The translations under genes and the position numbers were made by a program. Of a DNA stretch of 64,000 nucleotides, positions 1 through 9,128 are shown in pieces; the stretch's first letter is position 1; the number at the start of each line of letters is the position of its first letter. The stretch lies in assembly GCF_029051645.1 (NCBI RefSeq), contig NZ_JAACFS010000025.1, positions 46,275 through 110,274 on the forward strand. Direction: 5' to 3'. This DNA comes from Bradyrhizobium sp. CSA112 (GTDB lineage: Bacteria > Pseudomonadota > Alphaproteobacteria > Rhizobiales > Xanthobacteraceae). Below the pieces are notes generated by a model. That model made no database searches. It worked only from the letters and a program-made list of their open reading frames with translations, and had not been told where the DNA came from.

Positions 1-502
1 TTGACAAAAAACATCGCCGCACTGCCGGATCGTGACGACGCCGCAGTCTAGAGCTGCTTCACGCCGAACCCGGCCACGAAAGCTATTGCGATAATGATTA
101 TATGGCGGCCCTCGGTAGAACCTCCTGGCGCAAGGAGGCTGTCCGTTGATGATTATCCTTCAACGGCACAGCGGTAAATCAGCCGGAGGTCCAAACAGAC
201 AGGTTCCTAGGTCCTATGATCAAGGTACCGCACAGATCTCCATCCGTCAGACACATCATGGACCTTCACTATTGCGCATAGGCAAAGGAGACTCTGAGTC
301 CCCGGTGATTGCAATTACAGCACGCAACCGCATTCGACTCCTACCTTGAGTGCCTGACGGTGAACCGCTGGTTGGGCCCACGATGGAGGCCGGACGGTTT
401 CGGGAGCCGGTCGACAGCCTCTTCCTCGCCAAAGACCCGAAGGTGGGTGTATGATTTTCTTTTATTTGGATCTCCGTGCAATGGGATGACGGAGAGCTTT
501 TC
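1..502. other. left-edge region without a recognisable gene
   Basis: No reading frame here has a convincing start, ribosome site or family signature. The short frame from base 1 to the TAG at 49-51 could be the tail of a gene cut by the window edge, but 16 codons cannot show this. The stretch is less GC-rich than most of the window. It probably holds the promoter of the response-regulator gene that starts at 503. Confidence 0.5.
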
Positions 503-1165
503 ATGAAAGTTCTTATTGTCGACGACCATGCATTGATTCGCGAGGCGTTGCAGGCTGTCCTGAAACAACTGAAGCCGGAAGCCGTCATATTTGAAGCTTC
601 GAACAGCCGTCAGGCAATGCACATAGTCGAGGAACATCCCGACATCAGCCTCATTTTACTTGATATCAATTTGCCTGATCGAGACGGCTTCTCTGTCCTC
701 CGCGAACTGCGAGACCGCTATCCGACCATTGCCATCATCATCCTCTCGTCCTCAGGTGATCAAGACACAGTCAAGCGCGCTTTCAAACTTGGCGCTCTGG
801 GATTCATTCCGAAAACTACCGAACGTGAGGTCATGCTCAACGCCATCAAGTTGGTTTTCTCCGGCGGTATTTACATTCCCTCGGAAATTCTGGAGGAAAC
901 AACGTCTGCGCAGCTTACAGATAAGCCAGCGGCGCGCGACTCTCTTAAGGGTCTCGGATTGACCGATCGGCAGATTGAAGTGCTTGCGCTGCTGATGAAG
1001 GGAAAAAGCAACAAGGTCATTGCCAAGACCCTCAATATGGCAGTGCCGACAGTGAAGAACCACATCACGGTCGTTCTCAAAGCGCTCGGCGTAACGAGCC
1101 GCACCGAGGCAGTAATAAAAGTAGGAAAAATGGGCTGGGAATCGTCGCCGAAATCTGAGTCATAA
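503..1165 (+). CDS. NarL/FixJ-type two-component response regulator
   Basis: A cytoplasmic DNA-binding response regulator of 220 aa. The N-terminal receiver domain (about residues 1-120) has the acidic pair Asp7-Asp8 in the VLIVDDH strand, the phospho-acceptor Asp54 in LILLDINLPDRDG, and the FIPKT lysine. A LuxR-type helix-turn-helix follows (about 150-212: LTDRQIEVLALL, then VKNHITVVLKALGV). I chose ATG 503 over the in-frame start at 476 because the receiver fold begins at MKVLIVDD. Its 3' end overlaps by 6 bp the 3' end of the hybrid kinase on the other strand, which suggests the two form one signalling pair. The target genes cannot be read from the sequence. Confidence 0.9.
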   Translation: MKVLIVDDHALIREALQAVLKQLKPEAVIFEASNSRQAMHIVEEHPDISLILLDINLPDRDGFSVLRELRDRYPTIAIIILSSSGDQDTVKRAFKLGALGFIPKTTEREVMLNAIKLVFSGGIYIPSEILEETTSAQLTDKPAARDSLKGLGLTDRQIEVLALLMKGKSNKVIAKTLNMAVPTVKNHITVVLKALGVTSRTEAVIKVGKMGWESSPKSES

Positions 1166-3265
1166 AGCCGCACCGGTGTCTCTGTTATCGTCATGATCCC
1201 TAAAGAGCTCGTGCATGACAGCGCGGAGCCGCATTGGGTCGACAGGCTTGTGCAGCAAAATGTATCCTCTATCCTTTGCGTCACGTAGTGGTTCAGCTGC
1301 CGTATCGCCGCTGATGAGAATAGCTGGAATTGATGAACCAAACGCGGCATTAATTTGCTCAATTGCGTGGATCCCGGTCTTTCCGCTCGCAAGATGATAA
1401 TCCGAAATTATAAGATCGGGGCGTTGTTGGCGCTCAGCAAATCGGATAAGGGCCGCTTCGTCGGATCCGGCGGTAAGGACGGAGTATCCCCATCGGCCAA
1501 GCAATCCGCCCGTTCCTTCCTGCACAATTGGAGCATCGGCAATAACAAGAACTAGCTTGCCTTCGACCGCAAAGGCCGCTGGGCGAGGTGCATCGACGGG
1601 CTCGGTGGACGTGACGCACTCATCGGCCATCGGAACCAGGATTGCGAAGCGCGAACCTCGGCCCACAGTCGAAGCTAAGTCGATTTGATGGTTGAGAAGC
1701 AAGCGAAGCCTGTCGACAATAGCCAAGCCGAGCCCCAGGCCGCCGTACCGGCTAAGTTCTGGGGCAGGAAGTTGAAAAAACTCGCCAAAGATATTCTGCT
1801 TCTGATCCTCAGGAATGCCGCAACCGCTATCCCATACTTCGATACGCAACATTTCACCGCGCCGACGACATCCGACGATGATCCCGCCCCGCAATGTAAA
1901 GCGCACAGCATTGCATACCAGATTGAGCAGTATGCGTTCGAGCAGCATGACGTCACTCCGCACCCAGGCGTCACTTCGCCTAATGCGTAGACGCAAGCCT
2001 TTTTCTCGCGTTGCCTGATCAAACGTCGTCTCAATTTTTTGCAACAGGCGCGCGATCGGGAATTCGGTAATTTTGGGTGTAAGGATCCCAGCGTCGAGCC
2101 TGGAAATATCCAGGAGCGAATTGACCATTTCATCCATTTCTTTGCGCGTTGCATCGACCTGCTCGAGCGTCTTTGTCCTTTCCCCCGATTTGAGCGGCGT
2201 GCGCAGCTGTGCAACGAACAGGCCTAGTGCATGTAATGGCTGCCGCAAATCATGGCTTGCCATGGCAAGAAAGCGCGATTTTGCTGCATTGGCGAGCTCG
2301 AGCTCTTGCGTACGCTCTGCGACCTTCCGTTCGAGTTCGATCTGCGCGCGGCGCAGACTTTCCTCCCCTTTCTTGCGCACCTCGACGTCGGCGCTCAGTA
2401 ACAAGCTTGGAACGGTAATACTGATCAAGAACATCAACACCAGCAGGAATGAAACGTTGAGATCCGCGGTCGTGAAGGGGCCGCCGCCCGTGAGCGTCCC
2501 CCAAATCGTGATGCCCGCAAGCACCAGCGCAACCGTTGCGGTGTCACGTGGACCGCGGCGGAGCGCCGCCCACAACATTGGCAGGATCGCAAGAAAACCC
2601 AGTGGATCTCGACTCGGCGTTTGCTCGATCAGGGGGCTGAAAGCAATGAGTCCAATAGCCGCCGCTGTTGCGAGGACGCCGACCGTCTCCAAAGATTCAT
2701 TGCGGTTGAAAGCATGGTAATGGCTTGACGCCCAAAGCACGATAACGGGGGCGATGACCAGCGCGCCGGTCACATCTCCCAGCCACCATGTGACCCAGGC
2801 GTTCGCGAAATTCGTCCGTTCGATGTACCCGGCGGTTGCCAGGCTGGTCAGTCCAATGCTGGCGCTGATCGGTGTCGCGATCACGAAACAAATCAGAGCA
2901 AACTTCGCGACAGAATTTGGCGTCGAAAACGTATTACATCCGCTCGACCATCGATTGATCAGGTAAGCGCCAACAACCGCTTCAAGAGAATTACCGGTCG
3001 CAATCGCAATTGCGGTGGCAACCGAGCCGGCGGTCATCGCATTGGCGATCACCGCCGCCGCGAAAATTGCGGGCCAGGTCCGATATCCCCACAACAGCAC
3101 CGCCGCCAGCGCGACACCCGTCGGTGGCCAAATTGGCGTTGCGCTGGGATGAATAGAGGCGAGAGCAAGGCCGGCTTTTGCCAGGGCGAAATAGATCACT
3201 CCAATTGCGACCAGACCGCCGGCATAGCTAGTGCCTCGGCGGAAATTTATCCCGGACCAAGCCAT
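1160..3265 (-). CDS. MASE1-domain hybrid sensor histidine kinase
   Basis: An inner-membrane sensor kinase of 701 aa. Residues about 15-290 are a multi-helix MASE1 sensor, including the WPPTGVALA stretch. A coiled coil (about 300-330) leads to a HisKA domain with the likely phospho-acceptor His338 in ASHDLRQPLHAL. The ATPase domain has an N box (LLNLVCNAVRF), a DSGCGIP box and a GGLGLGLAIV box. A C-terminal receiver has Asp622 (ISDYHL) and Lys673 (HKPVD). The receiver's first strand reads VIADAP where two adjacent acids are usual, so metal binding may be altered. No strong ribosome site precedes ATG 3265. MASE1 ligands are largely unknown, so the signal is open. Confidence 0.9.
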   Translation of the reverse strand: MAWSGINFRRGTSYAGGLVAIGVIYFALAKAGLALASIHPSATPIWPPTGVALAAVLLWGYRTWPAIFAAAVIANAMTAGSVATAIAIATGNSLEAVVGAYLINRWSSGCNTFSTPNSVAKFALICFVIATPISASIGLTSLATAGYIERTNFANAWVTWWLGDVTGALVIAPVIVLWASSHYHAFNRNESLETVGVLATAAAIGLIAFSPLIEQTPSRDPLGFLAILPMLWAALRRGPRDTATVALVLAGITIWGTLTGGGPFTTADLNVSFLLVLMFLISITVPSLLLSADVEVRKKGEESLRRAQIELERKVAERTQELELANAAKSRFLAMASHDLRQPLHALGLFVAQLRTPLKSGERTKTLEQVDATRKEMDEMVNSLLDISRLDAGILTPKITEFPIARLLQKIETTFDQATREKGLRLRIRRSDAWVRSDVMLLERILLNLVCNAVRFTLRGGIIVGCRRRGEMLRIEVWDSGCGIPEDQKQNIFGEFFQLPAPELSRYGGLGLGLAIVDRLRLLLNHQIDLASTVGRGSRFAILVPMADECVTSTEPVDAPRPAAFAVEGKLVLVIADAPIVQEGTGGLLGRWGYSVLTAGSDEAALIRFAERQQRPDLIISDYHLASGKTGIHAIEQINAAFGSSIPAILISGDTAAEPLRDAKDRGYILLHKPVDPMRLRAVMHELFRDHDDNRDTGAAL

Positions 3266-3292
3266 CTGATTAGCTCGTGAGGCACGAGGGCT

Positions 3293-3541
3293 TCACCGAC
3301 GACGCGGCCTGGCAGGAATTGTCAGGATGACGGCGTTCGCAAGATAAGGATTGACCCCGCAGTAGGCCGTGCGTCCCGATGCGGTGGCCTGACATTGCTG
3401 GTAGCTAGTGAATCCACAATCGCCCGCGCCAGCATAGTCGTCGCCCTGCAGGCAATACCGGTACTCGCTAGCTACGACCGGAGCGACGCTGGTTGCGAAG
3501 ATGGTGGCAGACGCCGCGAGGGCAAGAAAGAGGGTACGCAT
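3293..3541 (-). CDS. small secreted DUF3551-type protein
   Basis: An 82-aa protein with a clear signal peptide (MRTLFLALAASATIFATS, cleavage near VVAS-EY). The short mature part has several cysteines (YCLQGDDYAGAGDCGF, QQCQATASGRTAYCGVNP) and a basic tail. This is the layout of DUF3551, a family of unknown function that is abundant in Bradyrhizobium. ATG 3541 is preferred to the upstream ATG at 3574 because it follows a GGGAG ribosome site and begins the signal peptide directly. It lies 27 bp upstream of the kinase gene on the same strand and could be co-transcribed with it. Confidence 0.75.
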   Translation of the reverse strand: MRTLFLALAASATIFATSVAPVVASEYRYCLQGDDYAGAGDCGFTSYQQCQATASGRTAYCGVNPYLANAVILTIPARPRRR

Positions 3542-4040
3542 TTTTCTCTCCCACATTGAAGTGCCCCAGTTCACGCTGGGACCAACCGTGCGGCGCCGAT
3601 GTGAACCGGCTCACATCGGCGGATGCAAATTTTTGAGATCGACCACGCAGATTGGTAAGGAAGCCTGTCAAGCTCGCGCCACCAAATCGAGCGACAATCC
3701 AAAGAAGGCCGCTTCAACGTACTAGAAAAACCAGCTTGCCGCGAAAGTGGCGGGATTCGCTGACCCGGTGCGCGGCCACGGCTTCGCCGAGTAGCGCGCC
3801 CGACAATCGGAACAGCTCGCCAGCTCACGAGCCGCGCAGCAGTTCGCGGATCACGTTGAACTGGTTGTCGCGAAACTCGACCATATAGGGCATGCTCATT
3901 GAGCCGATCTTGCGTTCAGTTGCTGGACGCAGCATGCGTCGGAACGGTGGGTGCAACAGATTGTCTGCAACGTAATGCCAGCCGCTCAACGCAAGTTGAG
4001 CGAGCCAAATCGGGGCATCGTAATCCCTCGGGAGGAGACC
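3542..4040. other. intergenic stretch with a possible minus-strand gene remnant
   Basis: No complete gene is visible. On the minus strand, bases about 4035 to 3826 stay open and end in a stop, giving a protein-like tail (MSMPYMVEFRDNQFNVIREL). It has no start of its own and runs antisense into the acyl-CoA dehydrogenase leader. It may be the 3' end of a lost gene. The GGGAGGAG ribosome site of the next gene is at about 4030-4037. Confidence 0.3.
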
Positions 4041-5195
4041 ATGCTGGAGCGAACGAAAGTGCAAAGCCCGTTCTACACGGCCGACCATGAAGCGTTCTGC
4101 GACGTGATGCGCCGCTTCGTGGCGCGCGAGATCGAACCTTACGCCCATGAATGGGACGAGGCCGGCGAATTTCCGCGCGAGCTTTATCGCAAAGCGTCCG
4201 AGATCGGGCTGCTTGGGCTCGGCTTTCCGGAAGAATACGGCGGGGTGGCTGCCGACCAGTTCATGAAAATCGTGGCGTCGCAGGAGCTGGCGCGCGCCGG
4301 CGCCGGCGGGGTCAGTTCGAGCCTGATGAGCCACACCATCGGTTCGCCGCCGATCGCGCGGGCCGCGCGGCCCGAGGTCAAGGCGCGGGTGCTGCCACAG
4401 GTGCTGTCGGGCGAGAGGATTTCGGCGCTCGCGATTACCGAGCCGAGCGGCGGCTCCGACGTCGCCAATTTGCGCACCAAGGCGCGGCGCGATGGCGATC
4501 ATTATGTCGTCAGCGGCGAGAAGACTTTCATCACGTCTGGCATGCGGGCCGACTATCTGACGGTCGCGGTGCGTACCGGCGGCGAGGGACCGGGCGGGGT
4601 TAGCCTGCTCCTGATCGAGGGCGACACCCCGGGCCTGTCGCGGACGAAGCTGAAGAAAATGGGCTGGTGGGCGTCGGATACCGCCACGCTGCACTTCGAT
4701 GAATGCCGGGTGCCGGTGGTGAACCTGATCGGCGAGGAGGGGCAGGGTTTCAAGATCATCATGCACAACTTCAACAGCGAGCGCATGGGCATGGCGGCGA
4801 GCTGCACGGCTTACGCCCGTGTCTGCGTCGAGGAGGCGATCGCCTACGCCAAGGAGCGCAGGACGTTCGGCAAGCCGATCGCGCAGCATCAGGTGATCCG
4901 GCACAAGCTGGTCGACATGGCGCAGAAGGTGGCGGCGTCGCAGGCCATGCTGGAAATGTTGGCGTGGCGACTCGGGCAGGGCGAGAGCCCGGTCGCCGAA
5001 ATCTGCATGATGAAGAACCAGGCGACCCAGACCATGGCGTTCTGTGCCTCCGAGGCGGTGCAGATCTTCGGCGGCGCCGGCTTCATGCGCGGCGTCAAGG
5101 TCGAGCGCATCTACCGCGAGGTCAAGGTCAACGCCATCGGCGGCGGCACCGAGGAGATCATGAAGGATCTCGCCTCGCGGCAGATGGGGTTGTGA
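4041..5195 (+). CDS. acyl-CoA dehydrogenase
   Basis: A cytoplasmic FAD enzyme of 384 aa that introduces the alpha-beta double bond into an acyl-CoA thioester and passes electrons to ETF. The helical N-terminal domain covers about 1-120. The middle domain has the FAD motif ITEPSGGSDVANL. The C-terminal helical domain contains RRTFGKPIAQHQ and ends with GGGTEEIM, where the catalytic glutamate of short-chain and branched-chain types sits. ATG 4041 was chosen over an upstream in-frame start at 3951 because it directly follows GGGAGGAG and begins at the family N-terminus. It opens the catabolic cluster that continues to 12811. The substrate cannot be assigned. Confidence 0.92.
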   Translation: MLERTKVQSPFYTADHEAFCDVMRRFVAREIEPYAHEWDEAGEFPRELYRKASEIGLLGLGFPEEYGGVAADQFMKIVASQELARAGAGGVSSSLMSHTIGSPPIARAARPEVKARVLPQVLSGERISALAITEPSGGSDVANLRTKARRDGDHYVVSGEKTFITSGMRADYLTVAVRTGGEGPGGVSLLLIEGDTPGLSRTKLKKMGWWASDTATLHFDECRVPVVNLIGEEGQGFKIIMHNFNSERMGMAASCTAYARVCVEEAIAYAKERRTFGKPIAQHQVIRHKLVDMAQKVAASQAMLEMLAWRLGQGESPVAEICMMKNQATQTMAFCASEAVQIFGGAGFMRGVKVERIYREVKVNAIGGGTEEIMKDLASRQMGL

Positions 5196-5211
5196 CAATT
5201 TCTCCTAGCCC

Positions 5212-5320
5212 GCGTCATTCCGGGGCGCGAGCGAAGCGAGCGAGCCCGGAATCTATTGGGCCCCGAGCACTGTAGCGAAATGGATTCCGGGCCCGCGCTG
5301 CGCGCGTCCCGGAATGACGA
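5212..5320. repeat. palindromic CATTCCGGGG...CCCGGAATGACG repeat
   Basis: An imperfect inverted repeat between two acyl-CoA dehydrogenase genes. It begins CGTCATTCCGGGGCGCGAGC and ends CGTCCCGGAATGACG, with internal stems. Relatives lie near 7186, 9129, 25393 and 63218. It can fold in RNA and may act as an attenuator or transcript-stabilising hairpin inside the cluster. Confidence 0.8.
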
Positions 5321-5335
5321 AGGATAGATGAAAAC

Positions 5336-6490
5336 ATGCTCTTCACCGCCGACCACGACGAACCCCGCCGTATCCTGCAAAAGTTCATCGCCGCCGAGAT
5401 CAACCCGTTCGTCGACGAATGGGAGAAGAACGAGATCTTCCCGGCGCATGAACTGTTCAAGAAGCTCGGCGGCCTCGGCTTCCTCGGCCTCAACAAGCCG
5501 GTCGAATTCGGCGGTCAGGGGCTGGATTACTCCTATGCCCTGATGATGGCCGAAGAGCTAGGCGCCATCAAATGCGGCGGCGTGCCGATGGCGATCGGGG
5601 TGCAGACCGATATGGCGACGCCCGCGCTGGCGCGGTTCGGATCGGATGAAGTGCGCGGCGAGTTTCTTGGCCCCGCGATCGCCGGCGACGCGGTGGCCTG
5701 CGTCGGCGTGTCGGAGCCGGGCGCAGGCTCCGACGTCGCCTCGATCAAGACCCAGGCGCGTTCCGACGGCGACGACTATGTCATCAATGGCGGCAAGATG
5801 TGGATCACCAACGGCGTGCAGGCCGACTGGATCTGCCTGCTCGCCAATACCAGCGACGACCAGGTCCATCGCAACAAGTCCCTCATCTGCGTGCCGATGA
5901 AGAGCAAAGGCGTGCAGGTCGCGCGCAAGCTCGACAAGATGGGCATGCGCTCTTCCGATACGGCGCAGATCTTCTTCGACAATGTCCGGGTGCCCAAGCG
6001 CAACCGGATCGGCGAGGAAGGCAAGGGCTTTACCTATCAGATGGTGCAGTTCCAGGAGGAGCGGCTGTGGGGCGCGGCCGCCTGCCTCAAGGCGCATGAA
6101 TTCATCATCGGCGAGACCATCGAATACACGCGAAACCGCAAGGCGTTCGGAAAGTCGATCCTCGACAACCAGACCGTCCATTTCAAGCTCGCGGAGATGC
6201 AGACCGAGGTCGAACTGCTCCGCGCGCTGGTCTATCGTGCCGCCGAAGCGTTGATCGCAGGCGAGGACGTTACGCGGCTTGCCACCATGGCCAAGCTCAA
6301 GGCGGGGCGTCTTGGGCGCGAACTCACCGACGCCTGCCTGCAGTTCTGGGGCGGCATGGGCTTCATGAACGAGACGCCGGTCAGCCGCGCCTATCGCGAC
6401 AGCCGCCTCACCTCGATCGGGGGCGGCGCCGACGAGGTAATGCTGACGGTGCTATGCAAGATGATGGGCACGCTGCCGAAAATCCAATAA
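5336..6490 (+). CDS. acyl-CoA dehydrogenase (second copy)
   Basis: A second cytoplasmic acyl-CoA dehydrogenase of 384 aa, clearly diverged from the one at 4041. It has the FAD motif VSEPGAGSDVASIKTQ, the binding stretch RKAFGKSILDNQ, and a C-terminal GGGADEVM box carrying the likely catalytic acid. ATG 5336 follows AAGGAT with about 10 bp spacing; an ATG at 5328 is out of frame. Two different dehydrogenases in one cluster suggest either two successive oxidation steps or two acyl substrates. Electrons would go to ETF, whose genes are not in the window. Confidence 0.92.
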   Translation: MLFTADHDEPRRILQKFIAAEINPFVDEWEKNEIFPAHELFKKLGGLGFLGLNKPVEFGGQGLDYSYALMMAEELGAIKCGGVPMAIGVQTDMATPALARFGSDEVRGEFLGPAIAGDAVACVGVSEPGAGSDVASIKTQARSDGDDYVINGGKMWITNGVQADWICLLANTSDDQVHRNKSLICVPMKSKGVQVARKLDKMGMRSSDTAQIFFDNVRVPKRNRIGEEGKGFTYQMVQFQEERLWGAAACLKAHEFIIGETIEYTRNRKAFGKSILDNQTVHFKLAEMQTEVELLRALVYRAAEALIAGEDVTRLATMAKLKAGRLGRELTDACLQFWGGMGFMNETPVSRAYRDSRLTSIGGGADEVMLTVLCKMMGTLPKIQ

Positions 6491-6521
6491 GAGAAATCAG
6501 GGTAATGACGAGGAACGGCTG

Positions 6522-7178
6522 ATGATCACGCTCTATCACTGCGACGGCGCGCGCTCGTTCCGTCCGCTCTGGATGCTGGAGGAGATGGGCCTGGCCTACG
6601 AGCTCAAGATGCTGCCGTTCCCGCCGCGGGTATTCGCCAAGGAATATCTCGCGATCAATCCGCTCGGCACCATTCCGTTCATGATCGACGGCGAGACCAA
6701 GATGACGGAGTCCTCTGGCATCTGTTATTACCTCGGGACCAAATATGGCCCGTCGCCGCTGGTTATCGGGCAGGACGACCCGGCTTACGGCGCCTTCCTG
6801 AACTGGATGTATTTCAGCGACGCCACGCTGACCTTTCCGCAGACGTTGGTGCTGAGATACAGCCAGCTCGAACCGGAAGACCGACGGAACCCGCAAGTTG
6901 CCGGCGACTACGCGAAATGGTTCCTGGGCCGGCTGCGGGCCGTCGAAGCAGCGACCGCGAACGCGGAATTCCTCTGCGCCGGGCGGTTTACTGCGGCCGA
7001 TATCGTCAACGGCTATGCGCTACGGCTGGCAGGCACTATCGGCCTGGCCAAGGATTTCGGGCCGAATGTCACCGCCTATTGGGCCCGGTTGCAGGAACGC
7101 GAAGGCTACCAGCGGGCGGTTGCGGCGGAACGTAAGGCGGGCGTCGAGCAGAACGTGGCGCCGCGGATACGGGCTTGA
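6522..7178 (+). CDS. glutathione S-transferase family protein
   Basis: A 218-aa cytosolic GST-fold protein. The N-terminal thioredoxin-like domain (about 1-80) contains the glutathione-binding elements NPLGTIPFMID and the TESSGICYYL helix, the usual place of the Glu-Ser pair that holds the gamma-glutamyl group. The all-helical C-terminal domain contains the N-capping motif FTAADIVNGYAL. ATG 6522 follows GAGGAACGG. It starts 31 bp after the dehydrogenase gene and is probably co-transcribed. It may conjugate or isomerise a pathway intermediate, or protect against a reactive enoyl-CoA; that role is inference from context. Confidence 0.88.
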   Translation: MITLYHCDGARSFRPLWMLEEMGLAYELKMLPFPPRVFAKEYLAINPLGTIPFMIDGETKMTESSGICYYLGTKYGPSPLVIGQDDPAYGAFLNWMYFSDATLTFPQTLVLRYSQLEPEDRRNPQVAGDYAKWFLGRLRAVEAATANAEFLCAGRFTAADIVNGYALRLAGTIGLAKDFGPNVTAYWARLQEREGYQRAVAAERKAGVEQNVAPRIRA

Positions 7179-7185
7179 GCGGTGT

Positions 7186-7287
7186 GTCATTCCGAGATGG
7201 TGCGTTAGCACCAGACCCGGAATCTCGAGATTCTCAGGGGCGCAAGGGCGCCCCGTAGTTCGTCCTTCGGACGCCCCGGAATGACGG
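7186..7287. repeat. palindromic CATTCCG...CCCCGGAATGACGG repeat
   Basis: Same family as 5212-5320. It holds a central CCCGGAATCTCGAGATTC self-complementary core and an internal GGGGCGCAAGGGCGCCCC hairpin. It lies between the GST gene and the AraC regulator and could terminate or attenuate transcription there. Confidence 0.75.
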
Positions 7288-7369
7288 ATTCCGCCGTAGT
7301 CAGTCCCTAAATTTCCGCTATGGTTGACCCCGTCGCAGCGGCCAGAGAGCCGCGCGAGGAGGACGCGCC

Positions 7370-8191
7370 ATGGACGATACCGGCCACAAATCCGGCCATC
7401 TGATGCTGATCACCCCGGAACGCGTGTTCTACGCCGGCCTGCTCGGCCGGCCCCGGCAACGCTGCTCGGGCGGGTTCAACATCTATGTCGCACTCGAAGG
7501 CGGTCTCTGGCTCACTACCGCCGATGGCCAGGAAACCCACGGCGAAATGATCGCCCTGTTGCCGAACATCAGGCACACCATCGCCAGCGATTATCGTTCG
7601 GTGCTCAGCGTCGTGATCGAGCCGGAGAGCGTTCGCCCGGGCGTGCTCGAGGATCTCGCCAGGCGCCTCGCGGGACCTGAAGGTGCGGCGTTTACCAGTC
7701 GCATTCGCGCCGCCTATAACGAACTGCGTGAGCATCACGCCGGCAATGATTTCTCCAGTGCCGAATTCGATTCTCTATGTCTTGGCGAGGCCTTGCCGCA
7801 GCGCGAACTCGATCCCCGCGTGGCGGGTGCGATCGTGCAGATCGGAAGGTTCTCCGGCGAGCCGGTGACGGCGGCGAGCTGCGCCGCGGAGGCGGGATTG
7901 TCGCCGTCGCGCTTCCTGCACCTGTTCAAGGAAGAGACCGGAATATCATTCCGTTCGTTCCGCGCCTGGAAGCGCGCGCGGCATCTGCTGCACTTCGCCA
8001 ACCAGGACATTAACCTTGCGCATCTCGCGCAGGATATCGGCTATCCCGACTCCACGCATTTCAGCCATTCGATCCGTCGCTTCTATGGCTTGAAGCCGCG
8101 CGCGATCTTTTCAGGTTCGCGCGATCTGGCGATCTATAGCCACCGCCGTGCCGCCGCCGACAATAGCGGGTGGACGCAAGAAGCCGGCTGA
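7370..8191 (+). CDS. AraC-family transcriptional regulator
   Basis: A 273-aa DNA-binding regulator. The N-terminal part is a cupin-like sensing domain (GGLWLTTADGQETHGEMIALLPNIRH, quoted here only as residues about 44-70). The C-terminal part has the two AraC helix-turn-helix units, with AASCAAEAGLSPSRFLHLFK and then IGYPDSTHFSHSIRRFYG. ATG 7370 follows GAGGAGG. It lies inside the catabolic cluster on the same strand as its neighbours, so it is the natural candidate for the pathway's activator. The effector is unknown. Confidence 0.9.
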   Translation: MDDTGHKSGHLMLITPERVFYAGLLGRPRQRCSGGFNIYVALEGGLWLTTADGQETHGEMIALLPNIRHTIASDYRSVLSVVIEPESVRPGVLEDLARRLAGPEGAAFTSRIRAAYNELREHHAGNDFSSAEFDSLCLGEALPQRELDPRVAGAIVQIGRFSGEPVTAASCAAEAGLSPSRFLHLFKEETGISFRSFRAWKRARHLLHFANQDINLAHLAQDIGYPDSTHFSHSIRRFYGLKPRAIFSGSRDLAIYSHRRAAADNSGWTQEAG

Positions 8192-8257
8192 TGCGGGACG
8201 CATGATCGCGCTGGGTATTTTCGCGATCCCTCGCGTCCCGCTTTCGAAGGTTGATCC

Positions 8258-9124
8258 ATGGGCGACAAGGCCGTCATCACCTGCGCGCTGAACGGCGTGC
8301 TGACCGATCCGAAGCAGCACAACGTGCCTGTGACGCCGGAGCAGATGGCGCGCGAGGCCAAGGCCGCGTTCAATGCCGGCGCCAGCATCATGCACGTCCA
8401 TCTGCGCCAGCAGGAGCCGAACAAGGGCCACCTGCCGTCCTGGGACGTCAACATCAGCAAGGAGATTCAGCAGGCGATCCGCGAAGCCTGTCCCGGCATC
8501 ATCATCAATCACACCACGGGCACGTCGGGTCCGAAATATCAGGGCGCGCTCGACTGCGTGCGCGAGACGAAGCCGGAGATCGCGGCCTGCAACGCCGGCT
8601 CGCTGAACTATCTCAAGGTAAAGTCCGACAACACTTGGGCCTGGCCGCCGATGATGTTCGATAATGCGGTCGAGAAGATACAGGACTATCTCGACGTGAT
8701 GAAGGACGCGGGCACGATTCCGGAGTTCGAATGTTTCGACGTCGGCATCGTGCGCTGCGTCGGCATGTACCGGCAGACCGGAATGTATTCCGGACCGCTG
8801 GAGTATAATTTCGTGATGGGCGTCGCCTCCGGCATGCCGGCCGATCCGGAACTGTTGCCGATTCTGTTGAAGCTGAAACTGCCGGAAGCGCATTGGCAGG
8901 TCACCGCGATCGGCCGCGCCGAAATCTGGCCGCTGCACCAGCGCTGCGCCGACCTCGGCGGCCACCTGCGTACTGGCCTCGAGGACACGTTCTATCTGGC
9001 TGATGGCACGAAGGTGACTTCGAACGGCCAGTTGATTGAAGCCATTGCCGCCTGCGCGCGGCGAGCGGGCCGCGAAATCGCAAGCCCCGCCGAAGCGCGG
9101 CAGATATTTGGGACAAGGCATTGA
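8258..9124 (+). CDS. beta-keto acid cleavage enzyme (BKACE, DUF849 family)
   Basis: A 288-aa TIM-barrel enzyme of the 3-keto-5-aminohexanoate cleavage (Kce) family. These Zn2+ enzymes condense a beta-keto acid with acetyl-CoA to give acetoacetate and a new acyl-CoA. The two zinc histidines are in IMHVHLR (about residues 46-49), and the third-ligand glutamate is probably in HLRTGLEDTFY. NHTTGTSG and CNAGSLNY are further family blocks. Many substrates are known in the family, so no specific gene name is given. It lies between the AraC regulator and the carboxylase genes, which suggests it feeds an acyl-CoA into the same route. Confidence 0.88.
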   Translation: MGDKAVITCALNGVLTDPKQHNVPVTPEQMAREAKAAFNAGASIMHVHLRQQEPNKGHLPSWDVNISKEIQQAIREACPGIIINHTTGTSGPKYQGALDCVRETKPEIAACNAGSLNYLKVKSDNTWAWPPMMFDNAVEKIQDYLDVMKDAGTIPEFECFDVGIVRCVGMYRQTGMYSGPLEYNFVMGVASGMPADPELLPILLKLKLPEAHWQVTAIGRAEIWPLHQRCADLGGHLRTGLEDTFYLADGTKVTSNGQLIEAIAACARRAGREIASPAEARQIFGTRH

Positions 9125-9128
9125 AGCT

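Noticed and set aside
146..349. Short open frames in the first 500 bases
   Set aside because: No ribosome site, no family likeness, and overlapping frames of equal quality on both strands.
3825..5198. A 457-codon minus-strand open frame
   Set aside because: Antisense to the acyl-CoA dehydrogenase gene over most of its length, with low-complexity His/Arg/Asp composition and no family likeness. Only its last ~70 codons lie in free DNA and are mentioned as a possible remnant.
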